From Caryophanales bacterium UBA1709 (GTDB lineage: Bacteria > Bacillota_I > Bacilli_A > RFN20 > UBA1709), in NCBI GenBank assembly GCA_002317215.1, contig DCJD01000024.1:1-13305 (forward strand): a DNA stretch of 13,305 nt. Direction: 5' to 3'. The stretch's first letter is position 1, and each line of letters begins with the position of its first letter. The position numbers and the translations under genes are program-made. Below the pieces are notes generated by a model. That model was not told where the DNA came from. It saw only the letters and a program-made list of their open reading frames with translations, and ran no database searches. Below, piece by piece: positions 1 to 6,712 of this stretch.

Positions 1-173
1 ATGGATATGAGTATGATGAAAGTAGCATTAGAAAATATGTTGAATCTAAACTCGCTAAATATAAATGGCCGGTTTATTATGTATGTTTAAAATCATTCCC
101 TATATTAGGAAGCGGCAAAATTGATAAAATATCACTTAAAAATCAAGTAAAAGATATTCTTCAAAATAAATAA
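1..173 (+). CDS. C-terminal fragment of an AMP-forming acyl-CoA synthetase/ligase (ANL superfamily)
   Basis: Only the last 56 codons are in the window; the reading frame is open from base 3 to a TAA at 171-173, and the start lies upstream. The fragment ends with the typical ANL C-terminal lid: a helix ending LAKYKWP, then a short strand, then LGSGKIDK followed by a final helix. This corresponds to the A10 motif (P-x-x-x-x-GK-[IV]-x-[RK]), whose lysine (residue 39 of the fragment) is the conserved catalytic lysine for the adenylation half-reaction in this superfamily. The family activates a carboxylic acid with ATP to an acyl-adenylate and then transfers it to a thiol, usually CoA or a carrier protein. 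The substrate cannot be told from this piece; fatty-acyl-CoA ligase, o-succinylbenzoate-CoA ligase and D-alanine:carrier ligase share the motif. The gene runs into a hairpin terminator shared with the converging gene. Confidence 0.72.
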   Translation, partial: GYEYDESSIRKYVESKLAKYKWPVYYVCLKSFPILGSGKIDKISLKNQVKDILQNK

Positions 174-178
174 TTATT

Positions 179-211
179 ATAATAAAAGGCTCAATTTGAG
201 CCTTTTATTAT
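179..211. terminator. Bidirectional hairpin terminator between converging genes
   Basis: Perfect inverted repeat with arms 179-194 and 196-211 around a T at 195. The GC-containing core AGGCTCAA/TTGAGCCT is flanked by A-runs on one side and T-runs on the other, so it works as an intrinsic terminator on both strands. It lies between the plus-strand synthetase end and the minus-strand gene, whose TAA stop is inside the right arm. Confidence 0.85.
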
Positions 212-666
212 TTAATAATTTTCATTGATTTACAATGGATCTTTAGTTCCTTAATTACTTCATCCAAATCCTTAGGTGAGATAAAGATAGTTTTTCTAAC
301 TTCATCACCAATATATTCAATTCTAAGTTTATTAATTGCTAATGTATTTTGTCTAAATATGTTATTAACCTTCTCTACACTTAATACTTTATTAAATTGA
401 ATATAAGTTTCTTTTTTACCAATAATAACAATTAGTTTATAATCTTCAAATACATATCGACATCTAAATAATATACCAATGCATTTCCAACCAAATAATG
501 CACTTACAAACATTGCAATTATCCATATCATTCCACTAACTAAATTTCCGTTACTAAATCCTTTAAGATAGAATAAAAAACAAATATAAACTGCTACTAA
601 ACTAGCTAATAGTCCAACTAGTCTAATTACTATATTTAATACATCAATTTTTGACTTATATATCAT
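208..666 (-). CDS. Small membrane protein with YyaB-like bacterial PH domain
   Basis: Protein of 152 residues with two predicted transmembrane helices (about residues 11-33 and 43-66) and a soluble C-terminal domain (about 70-145). The pattern of that domain is a Y-x-F-x-D-x-x-L-x-[IV] strand, a strand pair around IQFNKVLSVEKV, an NTLAINKLRIEY segment and an ISPKDLDEVIKEL end. This resembles the short bacterial PH domain family typified by B. subtilis YyaB (bPH_4/DUF1200), whose biochemical role is not known. I chose ATG at 664-666 because GGTGATT at 670-676 (minus strand) is the Shine-Dalgarno site; the in-frame GTG at 673-675 is part of that site and is unlikely to be the start (it would add 3 residues). 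The gene is monocistronic, divergent from gatC and convergent with the upstream synthetase. The family call is by pattern only. Confidence 0.62.
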   Translation of the reverse strand: MIYKSKIDVLNIVIRLVGLLASLVAVYICFLFYLKGFSNGNLVSGMIWIIAMFVSALFGWKCIGILFRCRYVFEDYKLIVIIGKKETYIQFNKVLSVEKVNNIFRQNTLAINKLRIEYIGDEVRKTIFISPKDLDEVIKELKIHCKSMKIIK

Positions 667-675
667 TTTAATCAC

Positions 676-773
676 CGCTTTAATTATAGAATATAATTTA
701 ATTATAATCTATAAAGTTTCTCTTTTGCTTTTATACTCAATCAATTAAGCGTAAAATATTAAAGGTGATTAAA
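676..773. promoter_or_regulatory. Divergent promoter region between the PH-domain gene and gatCAB
   Basis: About 100 bp of very AT-rich sequence with several possible -10 hexamers. On the plus strand TATAAT occurs at 692-697 and 703-708, and TATACT at 732-737; on the minus strand TATAAT occurs at 683-688 and 701-706. No good TTGACA-like -35 stands 16-18 bp from any of them, so I cannot choose. TATACT at 732-737 would give gatC a leader of about 30 nt. The region must hold promoters for both divergent genes, but exact sites are uncertain. Confidence 0.4.
764..770 (+). promoter_or_regulatory. Ribosome binding site that fixes the gatC start
   Basis: GGTGATT, preceded by AAA, pairs with the GGTGATC portion of the anti-Shine-Dalgarno complement and stands 3 nt before ATG at 774. 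An in-frame GTG at 765 lies inside this site and is therefore not taken as the start. Confidence 0.7.
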
Positions 774-1067
774 ATGAAAATAAGTAAACAAGAATTAAAT
801 GAATTATCAAATAACTTATTATTTGATATGAGTGAAAAAGAATATGAAACGCTTCAAGAAGAATTTGAAGTTATTTTAGAACAAATGGATTTAATTGGTG
901 AGATTGAAAATATTGATGATGTTAAGCCAATGGTATTCCCATATCTAATCAAGGGTCATGAGTTAAGAGAAGATGAAGTTGATAACATCTTAAGTAAAGA
1001 AGATGTATTAAAAAATGCTAAAGACACCATGATGGATATGATTAAAGTTAAGAAGGTGGTTGGTTAA
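774..1067 (+). CDS. gatC: Asp-tRNA(Asn)/Glu-tRNA(Gln) amidotransferase subunit C
   Basis: Protein of 97 residues, the normal length for GatC. It has the N-terminal helical part (ISKQELNELSNNLLFDMS), a long amphipathic helix, the D-V-K-P-M-V-F-P motif at about 49-56 and the characteristic LREDEV at about 64-69, followed by a lysine-rich tail. GatC wraps around the GatA-GatB interface and stabilises the heterotrimer that amidates Glu-tRNA(Gln) or Asp-tRNA(Asn) in the cytoplasm. It is the first gene of gatCAB: its TAA at 1065-1067 is one base before the gatA ATG, and the gatA ribosome binding site lies inside its last codons. The assignment is firm because motif, length and neighbours agree. Confidence 0.93.
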   Translation: MKISKQELNELSNNLLFDMSEKEYETLQEEFEVILEQMDLIGEIENIDDVKPMVFPYLIKGHELREDEVDNILSKEDVLKNAKDTMMDMIKVKKVVG

Positions 1068-1068
1068 T

Positions 1069-2511
1069 ATGAGTTATTTAGATTTACCAATTAGTAAAAT
1101 ACATGAATTACTAGTTAATGATAAGATTACTTATCAAGATTTAATCAAAGAAGCTTTAGAAAAAGCTCATAAATATCAACCAACTTTAAATCTATTCGAA
1201 ACTATAATTGATAATCCTAGTTTTAATGGTTTAGATAAATCTAATCCATTATTTGGTATCCCTTATGTCCTAAAAGATAATTTTTCTACCAAAGGTATCT
1301 TAACCACTGGATCTAGTAATATCTTAAAAGATTATGTACCAGTCTATGATGCTACTGTTGTAGAAAAATTAAGAAATAGCGGAGCTATTTTAGTTGGTAA
1401 AACTGCATTAGATGAATTAGCTCTTGGTGGTACTGGAACGAATGGACATAATGGCCCTGTTCATAACCCATATAATTTAGATAGACAAAGCGGGGGAAGT
1501 AGTGGAGGCAGTGTTGTTGCAGTTAGCAGTGGTATTGTGCCATTTGCTATTGGTAGTGATACTGGTGATAGCACTAGAAAACCAGCTGCTTTTAATGGTG
1601 TAGTTGGATTTAAACCAACTTGGGGATTAATTTCTAGATATGGTTTATTCCCATTTGCAACATCTTTAGACCATGTTGGTATATTCACAAGAAACGTACT
1701 AGATTGCGCATATGTATTTGAAAACTTAGCTGGATATGATTCTAAAGATATGAGTAGTGCAAATACTATTAAAACTCAATATTCTAAGAATCTAGATAAT
1801 AGTTTAAAAGGTAAGAAGATTGGTATTATTAAAGAGATTAATGATTCCATGAGCAATAGTTTAGTTAAAGATAATATGAGTGGAGTTATATCTTTGATTA
1901 AAAATCAAGGCTGTGAAGTTAAAGAATTTAATGTAGATGAAAGATTATTAAGAGCAATTCTTCCAGTATATCTAGTTATTAGTTGTAGCGAAGCAACAAG
2001 TAATGATGCTTGTCTAGATGGAATTAGATATGGCATTAGAGAAGAAGGCGAAACTTATATTAAATCTATTATTAATACTAGAACCAAAGGATTTAGTGAG
2101 TTAGTTAAGAGAAGATTTGTTATTGGAAGTTATTGCTTAAAAGCTGAAAATCAAGAGAAACTATTTATTAGAGCTCAAAAAGTTAGAAGACTTATAGTTG
2201 ATACATTTAATAAAATATTTGAAGAATGTGATTGTGTAATATTCCCAGCTAGTGGAGATGTTGCGCCTTTAATTAAAGGGGCAAGTGATGATGAAAAATT
2301 ATCTAGTAAATATCTAATTGGAGAAAACCATTTAGCTATTGCTAATTTTGGTGGATTCCCTTCAATTACTATTCCTTCTGGTTTTATTAATGAAATGCCT
2401 ATTGGTATTAATATAACTGGTAAATGTTTTGATGATCAAAAAGTATTAGATATTGCAAGTGGTATTGAAAATACTTTAGGATTAAAAGATTTAGTAAAGG
2501 AGGTTAAGTAA
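1069..2511 (+). CDS. gatA: Asp-tRNA(Asn)/Glu-tRNA(Gln) amidotransferase subunit A (glutaminase/amidase)
   Basis: Amidase-signature protein of 480 residues. It releases ammonia from glutamine and passes it through a tunnel to GatB. The Ser-cisSer-Lys triad can be read as K69 (PYVLKDNF), S144 (first Ser of GGSSGGS) and S168 (TGDS); the spacings, 99 residues from K to the nucleophile and 24 from cis-Ser to the nucleophile, equal those of S. aureus GatA (K79, S154, S178). The usual oxyanion-hole GGS is GDS here, with Asp at 167, followed by TRKPAAFNG. The segment LDELALGGTGTNGHNGP also differs from the common MDEFAMGSS form and recalls Mollicutes GatA. I start at ATG 1069, with AAGGTG at 1053-1058 as the ribosome binding site; an in-frame TTG at 1060 that would overlap gatC is less likely. 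Second gene of gatCAB; gatB begins one base after its stop. Confidence 0.95.
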   Translation: MSYLDLPISKIHELLVNDKITYQDLIKEALEKAHKYQPTLNLFETIIDNPSFNGLDKSNPLFGIPYVLKDNFSTKGILTTGSSNILKDYVPVYDATVVEKLRNSGAILVGKTALDELALGGTGTNGHNGPVHNPYNLDRQSGGSSGGSVVAVSSGIVPFAIGSDTGDSTRKPAAFNGVVGFKPTWGLISRYGLFPFATSLDHVGIFTRNVLDCAYVFENLAGYDSKDMSSANTIKTQYSKNLDNSLKGKKIGIIKEINDSMSNSLVKDNMSGVISLIKNQGCEVKEFNVDERLLRAILPVYLVISCSEATSNDACLDGIRYGIREEGETYIKSIINTRTKGFSELVKRRFVIGSYCLKAENQEKLFIRAQKVRRLIVDTFNKIFEECDCVIFPASGDVAPLIKGASDDEKLSSKYLIGENHLAIANFGGFPSITIPSGFINEMPIGINITGKCFDDQKVLDIASGIENTLGLKDLVKEVK

Positions 2512-2512
2512 T

Positions 2513-3937
2513 ATGGAATTTGTAACAACAATTGGAATAGAAATTCACGTAGAACTTAATACTAAAACTAAAATGTTTAGTGGTGGTCCTAATGTATATG
2601 GTTCTTTACCTAATACTAATGTCAATCCTATTGATATGGCTTTTCCAGGTATTATGCCTGTTGTTAATAAGAAAGCTGTAGAATATGCATTAAAAGCTTG
2701 TAAAGCATTAAACATGAGTATTGATGAAACATTAATTTTTGATAGAAAGAATTATTTCTATCCAGATTTACCAAAAGGATATCAAATAACTCAACAATAC
2801 CATCCAATTGGTAGTAATGGATATGTTGAAATTAATGTTGATGGAGTAGAGAAAAAGATTGGTATTGAAAGATTACATATGGAAGAAGATACTGCTAAAC
2901 AACTCCATTATCCAGACTATACCTTAATTAACTACAATAGATGTGGAGTACCATTATGTGAAATAGTTTCTAAACCAGATATTCATAGTGGTAAAGAAGC
3001 AAGCTTATATGTTGAAGCATTAAGATCAATTCTTTTATATCTAGGTATTAGTGATTGTAAGATGGAAGAAGGATCTATGAGATGTGATGTTAATGTCTCT
3101 ATTGCTCCAAAAGGTTCTAGTAAACTAGGAACTAAAACTGAAATTAAAAACTTAAATAGTATCGCAAACGTAATGAAAGCAATTGATTTTGAAGTAGAAA
3201 GACAAAAACAATTAATTCTAACTGGTGGAGTTGTTGAACAAGAAACAAGAAGATTTGATGAAGCAACTAAACAAACAGTATTAATGAGAAAGAAAACTGG
3301 TGCAGTTGACTATAAATATTTTACTGAACCTAACATTATGCCTATCACTTTAGATCACAACTGGGTTAATGATATTATTAATAATCTTCCAGAACTTCCA
3401 AAACAAAGAAAAGAAAGATATATTAATAAGTTAGGATTAAGTGAATATGATGCTTCTTTATTAATTAATAATAAAGAATTATGTGAATACTTTGAAAATG
3501 TATCTAGCAAATCAAATAATCCAAAACAATCAGCTAACTGGATAATTGGCAATGTAAGTAGTATTTTAAATAAAGAAAATATCTCATTATCATCTCTTAA
3601 ATTTACTAGTGATGATTTAAGCAATCTAATTATAATGGTTGATAAACAAGAAATATCAACTAAACAAGCTAAAGAAATCTTTGATATTATGAATAATACT
3701 GGTAAAAAACCAAGTGATATTGCAAAAGAATCAAATATGGTTCAAATATCAGATGATTCAAGTATTAAACAATGGGTTAAAGAAGTATTAGAATCAAATC
3801 CTAATGCTATTGAACAATATAAAGCTGGTAAAACTAATATTATGGGATTCTTAGTTGGACAAGTAATTAAGAAATCACTTGGCAAAGCAAATCCAGGACT
3901 TGTAAGTAAAATAGTTAAAGAAGAATTAGATAAATAA
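2513..3937 (+). CDS. gatB: Asp-tRNA(Asn)/Glu-tRNA(Gln) amidotransferase subunit B
   Basis: Full-length GatB of 474 residues. The subunit phosphorylates the tRNA-bound Glu or Asp side chain with ATP and amidates it with ammonia from GatA. Visible marks are GIEIHVEL at 8-15 (E10 and H12 in the catalytic cradle), HMEEDTAKQ at 122-130, the GatB signature NYNRCGVPLCEIVSKPD at 140-156, MEEGSMRCDVNVS at 184-196, and KTEIKNLNS at 208-216. The C-terminal helical and YqeY-like tail, which reads the tRNA, is present and intact (about 340-474, ending GKANPGLVSKIVKEEL). Two small departures from the common signature are Asn140 where Asp is frequent and Lys154 where Glu is frequent (EIVSKPD); I do not know their effect. 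A strong AAAGGAGG at 2496-2503 inside the end of gatA drives translation. The cistron ends before a hairpin terminator. Confidence 0.95.
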   Translation: MEFVTTIGIEIHVELNTKTKMFSGGPNVYGSLPNTNVNPIDMAFPGIMPVVNKKAVEYALKACKALNMSIDETLIFDRKNYFYPDLPKGYQITQQYHPIGSNGYVEINVDGVEKKIGIERLHMEEDTAKQLHYPDYTLINYNRCGVPLCEIVSKPDIHSGKEASLYVEALRSILLYLGISDCKMEEGSMRCDVNVSIAPKGSSKLGTKTEIKNLNSIANVMKAIDFEVERQKQLILTGGVVEQETRRFDEATKQTVLMRKKTGAVDYKYFTEPNIMPITLDHNWVNDIINNLPELPKQRKERYINKLGLSEYDASLLINNKELCEYFENVSSKSNNPKQSANWIIGNVSSILNKENISLSSLKFTSDDLSNLIIMVDKQEISTKQAKEIFDIMNNTGKKPSDIAKESNMVQISDDSSIKQWVKEVLESNPNAIEQYKAGKTNIMGFLVGQVIKKSLGKANPGLVSKIVKEELDK

Positions 3938-3956
3938 ATTCAAAAATGATTATATT

Positions 3957-3983
3957 AAAATGGAGAAAATTGTTCTCCATTTT
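3957..3983 (+). terminator. Terminator of gatCAB
   Basis: Arms AAAATGGAGAA (3957-3967) and TTCTCCATTTT (3973-3983) around a 5-nt loop, with the T-run continuing to 3984. It lies 19 bp after the gatB stop. Confidence 0.85.
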
Positions 3984-3991
3984 TATTATGC

Positions 3992-4014
3992 TATTTATAT
4001 AAAATATATAAATA
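3992..4014. repeat. AT-only dyad upstream of potA
   Basis: TATTTATAT (3992-4000) and ATATAAATA (4006-4014) form 9-bp perfect arms around 5 bp. Being entirely A/T it could be chance, but it abuts a second dyad and lies between terminator and promoter, so it may be a regulator site or a bent AT tract. Confidence 0.4.
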
Positions 4015-4037
4015 CTATTTTATATTTGCAAAATAGT
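4014..4037. promoter_or_regulatory. Operator-like dyad immediately upstream of the pot -10
   Basis: ACTATTTT (4014-4021) and AAAATAGT (4030-4037) are 8-bp perfect inverted arms separated by 8 bp. The dyad covers the region where the -35 of the potA promoter must lie and ends 2 bp before TATAAT, the position expected for a repressor binding site. The regulator is unknown. Confidence 0.42.
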
Positions 4038-4039
4038 TA

Positions 4040-4045
4040 TATAAT
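4040..4045 (+). promoter_or_regulatory. Probable -10 element of the potABCD promoter
   Basis: Consensus TATAAT 38 bp before the potA start codon, predicting a leader of about 30 nt. The -35 is poor: the best nearby match is TTTATA (4019-4024) at a short 15-bp spacing. The promoter may therefore need an activator or may be weak. Confidence 0.45.
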
Positions 4046-4070
4046 CATTTTTGGATTATATTAAGTATCC

Positions 4071-4076
4071 GGAGGT
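4071..4076 (+). promoter_or_regulatory. Strong ribosome binding site fixing a TTG start for potA
   Basis: GGAGGT stands 6 nt before TTG at 4083-4085. No in-frame ATG lies nearby and the PotA alignment begins right after this point, so the UUG start is well supported. Confidence 0.8.
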
Positions 4077-4082
4077 AGCATT

Positions 4083-5918
4083 TTGGGAAAGAAAATACTT
4101 ATCTTAAAAGATATTAAAAAAGTATATGATGATAAGGTCATATTAGACAACTTTAACTTATCAATTAATGAGAATGAATTTGTTACATTCTTAGGGCCTA
4201 GTGGATGTGGGAAAACCACATGTTTAAGAATTATTGCAGGATTTGAAAGTATGCAACAAGGGTCTTTATTACTAGATGGTAGAGAGATATCAAATTTACC
4301 ACCTCATAAAAGACCTATTAATACTGTCTTTCAAAAATATGAATTATTTCCTAATTTAAATGTATTTGATAATATTGCATTTGGTTTACGCAATAATATC
4401 TATTCCAATGTTTATGATATTGGTGCACTTAATTTAATGAAAGAATATGGTATAGATGAAGAAGAAAGAGATCTTCTTAATAAAAAGATCCAATTAATAG
4501 AAAAACCAAATGATGTTAAAAAGTTTTTGAATACTTATTTTATGGAGAGATCTAAATATTTTATGGCTAAAGAATATTTAGAAGCTTTTGATAAAGAATT
4601 TAAACATTTAAGATATTCAGATTTTAAAGATAGATTAGATAAAGTTGTTAATATAGATAATCAAGATGCATCATATCAAGAATATAAAGAGATAGTTTTA
4701 AAAGATATTAGTGATAATGATATCTATTATAAGATGCTTATTAGATTAAATAGTAAAGGATTTAAGGAAGCGGTTATTAAAGAAGAAGTAACTAAATCAT
4801 TAAAACTTGTTAATCTAGAAGGATATGAAAATAGAGATGTCTCTAGTTTAAGTGGTGGGCAAATGCAAAGAATAGCTATTGCTAGAGCTATTGTTAATAA
4901 ACCTAGAATACTATTATTAGATGAGCCATTAAGTGCTCTTGATTTAAAACTTAGAAAATCAATGCGTTTAGAATTAAAAGAAATGCAAAGAAAACTAGGT
5001 ATTACATTTATCTTTGTTACTCATGATCAAGAAGAAGCTATGGTTATGAGTGATACTGTTGTTGTTATGAATAATGGTGTTATCCAACAAATGGGAAGAC
5101 CTGAAGAGATATATAATCAACCAGTTAATAAGTTTGTTGCAGGTTTTATTGGCGAAGCCAATATGCTTGAAGGAGTTTATAGTGAACTTAGAAGATGTAA
5201 ATTCCTAGATAAAGAATTTAAAGTATCAGCTCATGATTTTACAGTTAATGATGATATCTATGTTTTAATTGAAAGAAATGATATTGATATTACTGATATT
5301 GAAAGTGCGAAACTAGTTGGTGTTATTAAAAATGTTAACTTTGATATGGGTAAATATTATGTTGATGTCGATGTAGATGGAACTAATATTAAGATTTCTA
5401 GTGAAGAAAAACTTCATGTTGGAGATAAGATTGGTTTAACTTTCTCAGCACCTAATATTTATTGTGAATCATTAAACCAAACTAAAGCTGCTTTACTTGC
5501 TAACTATGAAGATCCAAATATCTTCAAAGGAGTTTATCTTGGCAATCAAACCGTTTCATTTATGGGATTAGTAATGAAAACATATATTACTACATTCTTA
5601 CCAGGTGAAGTTGTTGATGTTGTTATTAGACCAGAAGATTTTGATTTAGTATTAGATAATCCAGATAAAGCCATTATTAAAGGTAAAGTTATTAAGACTG
5701 TATTTACTGGTGTTAACTTTAATATTTGGGTGGATGTAAATGGTAAAACTTTACTTGTTCAAGATTACCAAAATGTTGAAATTGGGGAAATAATTGGTTT
5801 ATCTATTGATTACTATGAGATACATTTAATGAAGGTTGAAGATGAAAAACAACCTGATTATATTGTTAAAGCTAGAGTTGAAGCTAGATTAAATGCTATT
5901 GAGGAAGCAAACAAATAA
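4083..5918 (+). CDS. potA: Spermidine/putrescine importer ATP-binding protein, enlarged form
   Basis: Cytoplasmic ATPase of a polyamine ABC importer, 611 residues against roughly 350-380 for typical PotA. The ATPase core is complete: Walker A GPSGCGKT (38-45), Q-loop VFQKYELFP with Q84, signature LSGGQ (256-260), Walker B ILLLDEP (276-282), D-loop SALD (284-287) and switch H314. Two additions explain the extra size. Between Q-loop and signature there are about 170 residues instead of about 50, so roughly 120 lysine/glutamate/tyrosine-rich, mostly helical residues (about 106-235) are inserted in the helical domain. After the core there are two TOBE/MOP-like units in tandem (about 362-461 and 480-585), with matching EGVY/KGVY and ERNDIDI/RPEDFDL segments. 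It starts with TTG and its stop overlaps the potB ATG (TAATG). Mycoplasma PotA proteins are also oversized, as I recall. The function is secure; the roles of the extra parts are unknown. Confidence 0.92.
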   Translation: MGKKILILKDIKKVYDDKVILDNFNLSINENEFVTFLGPSGCGKTTCLRIIAGFESMQQGSLLLDGREISNLPPHKRPINTVFQKYELFPNLNVFDNIAFGLRNNIYSNVYDIGALNLMKEYGIDEEERDLLNKKIQLIEKPNDVKKFLNTYFMERSKYFMAKEYLEAFDKEFKHLRYSDFKDRLDKVVNIDNQDASYQEYKEIVLKDISDNDIYYKMLIRLNSKGFKEAVIKEEVTKSLKLVNLEGYENRDVSSLSGGQMQRIAIARAIVNKPRILLLDEPLSALDLKLRKSMRLELKEMQRKLGITFIFVTHDQEEAMVMSDTVVVMNNGVIQQMGRPEEIYNQPVNKFVAGFIGEANMLEGVYSELRRCKFLDKEFKVSAHDFTVNDDIYVLIERNDIDITDIESAKLVGVIKNVNFDMGKYYVDVDVDGTNIKISSEEKLHVGDKIGLTFSAPNIYCESLNQTKAALLANYEDPNIFKGVYLGNQTVSFMGLVMKTYITTFLPGEVVDVVIRPEDFDLVLDNPDKAIIKGKVIKTVFTGVNFNIWVDVNGKTLLVQDYQNVEIGEIIGLSIDYYEIHLMKVEDEKQPDYIVKARVEARLNAIEEANK

Positions 5919-6712
5919 TGAATAGATTTAAAGGTTTTGCTATTCCATATTTTATATGGCTTATAGTATTAGCGTTTTTACCTATTGTGGTAATGATTGC
6001 TTTCACATTCTTAAGTATGAATGGATCTAGTTTAGAAGGAGCTAGTTTCAGTTTTGAAGCATATAATAGATTAATTGATCCTTCTATTGCTAAACTAATA
6101 TGGAATTCGTTAATAGTCGCATTTTGGACAGTTTTCTTTTGTGTATTAATTGGATATCCATGTGCTTATTTTGTTTCGTTTAGTAAATTAAAAAATAAAT
6201 TATTAATCTTATTACTATTAATACTACCTATGTGGTCAAATAGTATGCTTAGAATTGTATCTTGGCTTAGATTATTTACTAGCAAATATTTTGTAGGATT
6301 TAATCTTGCTGGATCAATGGAAGCTGTTATCTTTGTCTCAGTTACGACATATTTACCATTTATGATATTCCCAATCTACACTATCTTAGAGAAGTTAGAT
6401 CGTGGATTAATTGAAGCTAGTAATGACTTAGGTGTTCCAAAATTTAAAACATTCTTAAAAGTAACCTTACCTTTATCAATAAGTGGGGTATATAGTGGTA
6501 TTATTATGGTATTTTTACCAGCTGCAACTGGTTTTGCTATCTCACAAACCATTGGTTTAGGTAAGATTAGATTAATTGGTAACTTATTACAATCAGTATT
6601 TGAAAAGAATAATTATAACTTTGGTTCATTAATCTCAGTATTAGTATCTTTAGTTATTACATTAGTTATTTTGTTATTCTCAAAATTTAATAAGGAGAAG
6701 AAACCATGCTAG
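5918..6712 (+). CDS. potB: Spermidine/putrescine importer permease PotB
   Basis: Hydrophobic protein of 264 residues with about six membrane helices: 10-32, about 60-85, 93-116, about 133-155, about 185-210 and 236-255. It carries the cytoplasmic EAA loop of ABC importer permeases, LIEASNDLGVPKFKTFLKVTLP at about 164-185 (EA-x3-G-x9-LP), which docks on PotA. The following FLPAATGFAISQTIGLGKIRLIGNLL matches the PotB-type conserved region. With PotC it forms the transmembrane path for the polyamine. Its ATG overlaps the potA stop by one base and its TAG overlaps potC by 7 bases, so the two are translationally coupled. The distinction from potC rests on order and on the GKxRLIGNLL segment. Confidence 0.9.
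   Translation: MNRFKGFAIPYFIWLIVLAFLPIVVMIAFTFLSMNGSSLEGASFSFEAYNRLIDPSIAKLIWNSLIVAFWTVFFCVLIGYPCAYFVSFSKLKNKLLILLLLILPMWSNSMLRIVSWLRLFTSKYFVGFNLAGSMEAVIFVSVTTYLPFMIFPIYTILEKLDRGLIEASNDLGVPKFKTFLKVTLPLSISGVYSGIIMVFLPAATGFAISQTIGLGKIRLIGNLLQSVFEKNNYNFGSLISVLVSLVITLVILLFSKFNKEKKPC

Larger units (their letters stand above)
3941..4053. repeat. Perfect 15-bp inverted repeat enclosing the gatB terminator and reaching the pot promoter
   Basis: Left arm 3941-3955 is the exact reverse complement of right arm 4039-4053 (CAAAAATGATTATAT versus ATATAATCATTTTTG), with 83 bp between them. The right arm contains the TATAAT proposed as the potA -10; by symmetry the left arm holds a TATAAT on the minus strand pointing into the gatB end. 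Such a long perfect match within about 110 bp is more than AT-richness would be expected to give. Confidence 0.8.

Noticed and set aside
1060..1068. TTG at 1060 as the gatA start overlapping gatC
   Set aside because: AAGGTG is suitably spaced from ATG 1069 but only 1 nt from the TTG, and the conserved GatA N terminus begins at the ATG.
1461..1688. Open frame on the minus strand within gatA
   Set aside because: It lies opposite conserved GatA active-site coding sequence; its Pro/Leu-rich product is just the complement of Gly/Ser codons and has no ribosome binding site of its own.
3355..3624. Open frame on the minus strand within gatB
   Set aside because: Antisense to conserved GatB sequence with no family resemblance; explained by AT-rich codons such as TTA and AAT.
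4395..4802. PotA enlargement as a sequencing error or frameshift fusion
   Set aside because: The frame is open throughout, the downstream signature and Walker B motifs are in the same frame, and codon use does not change.
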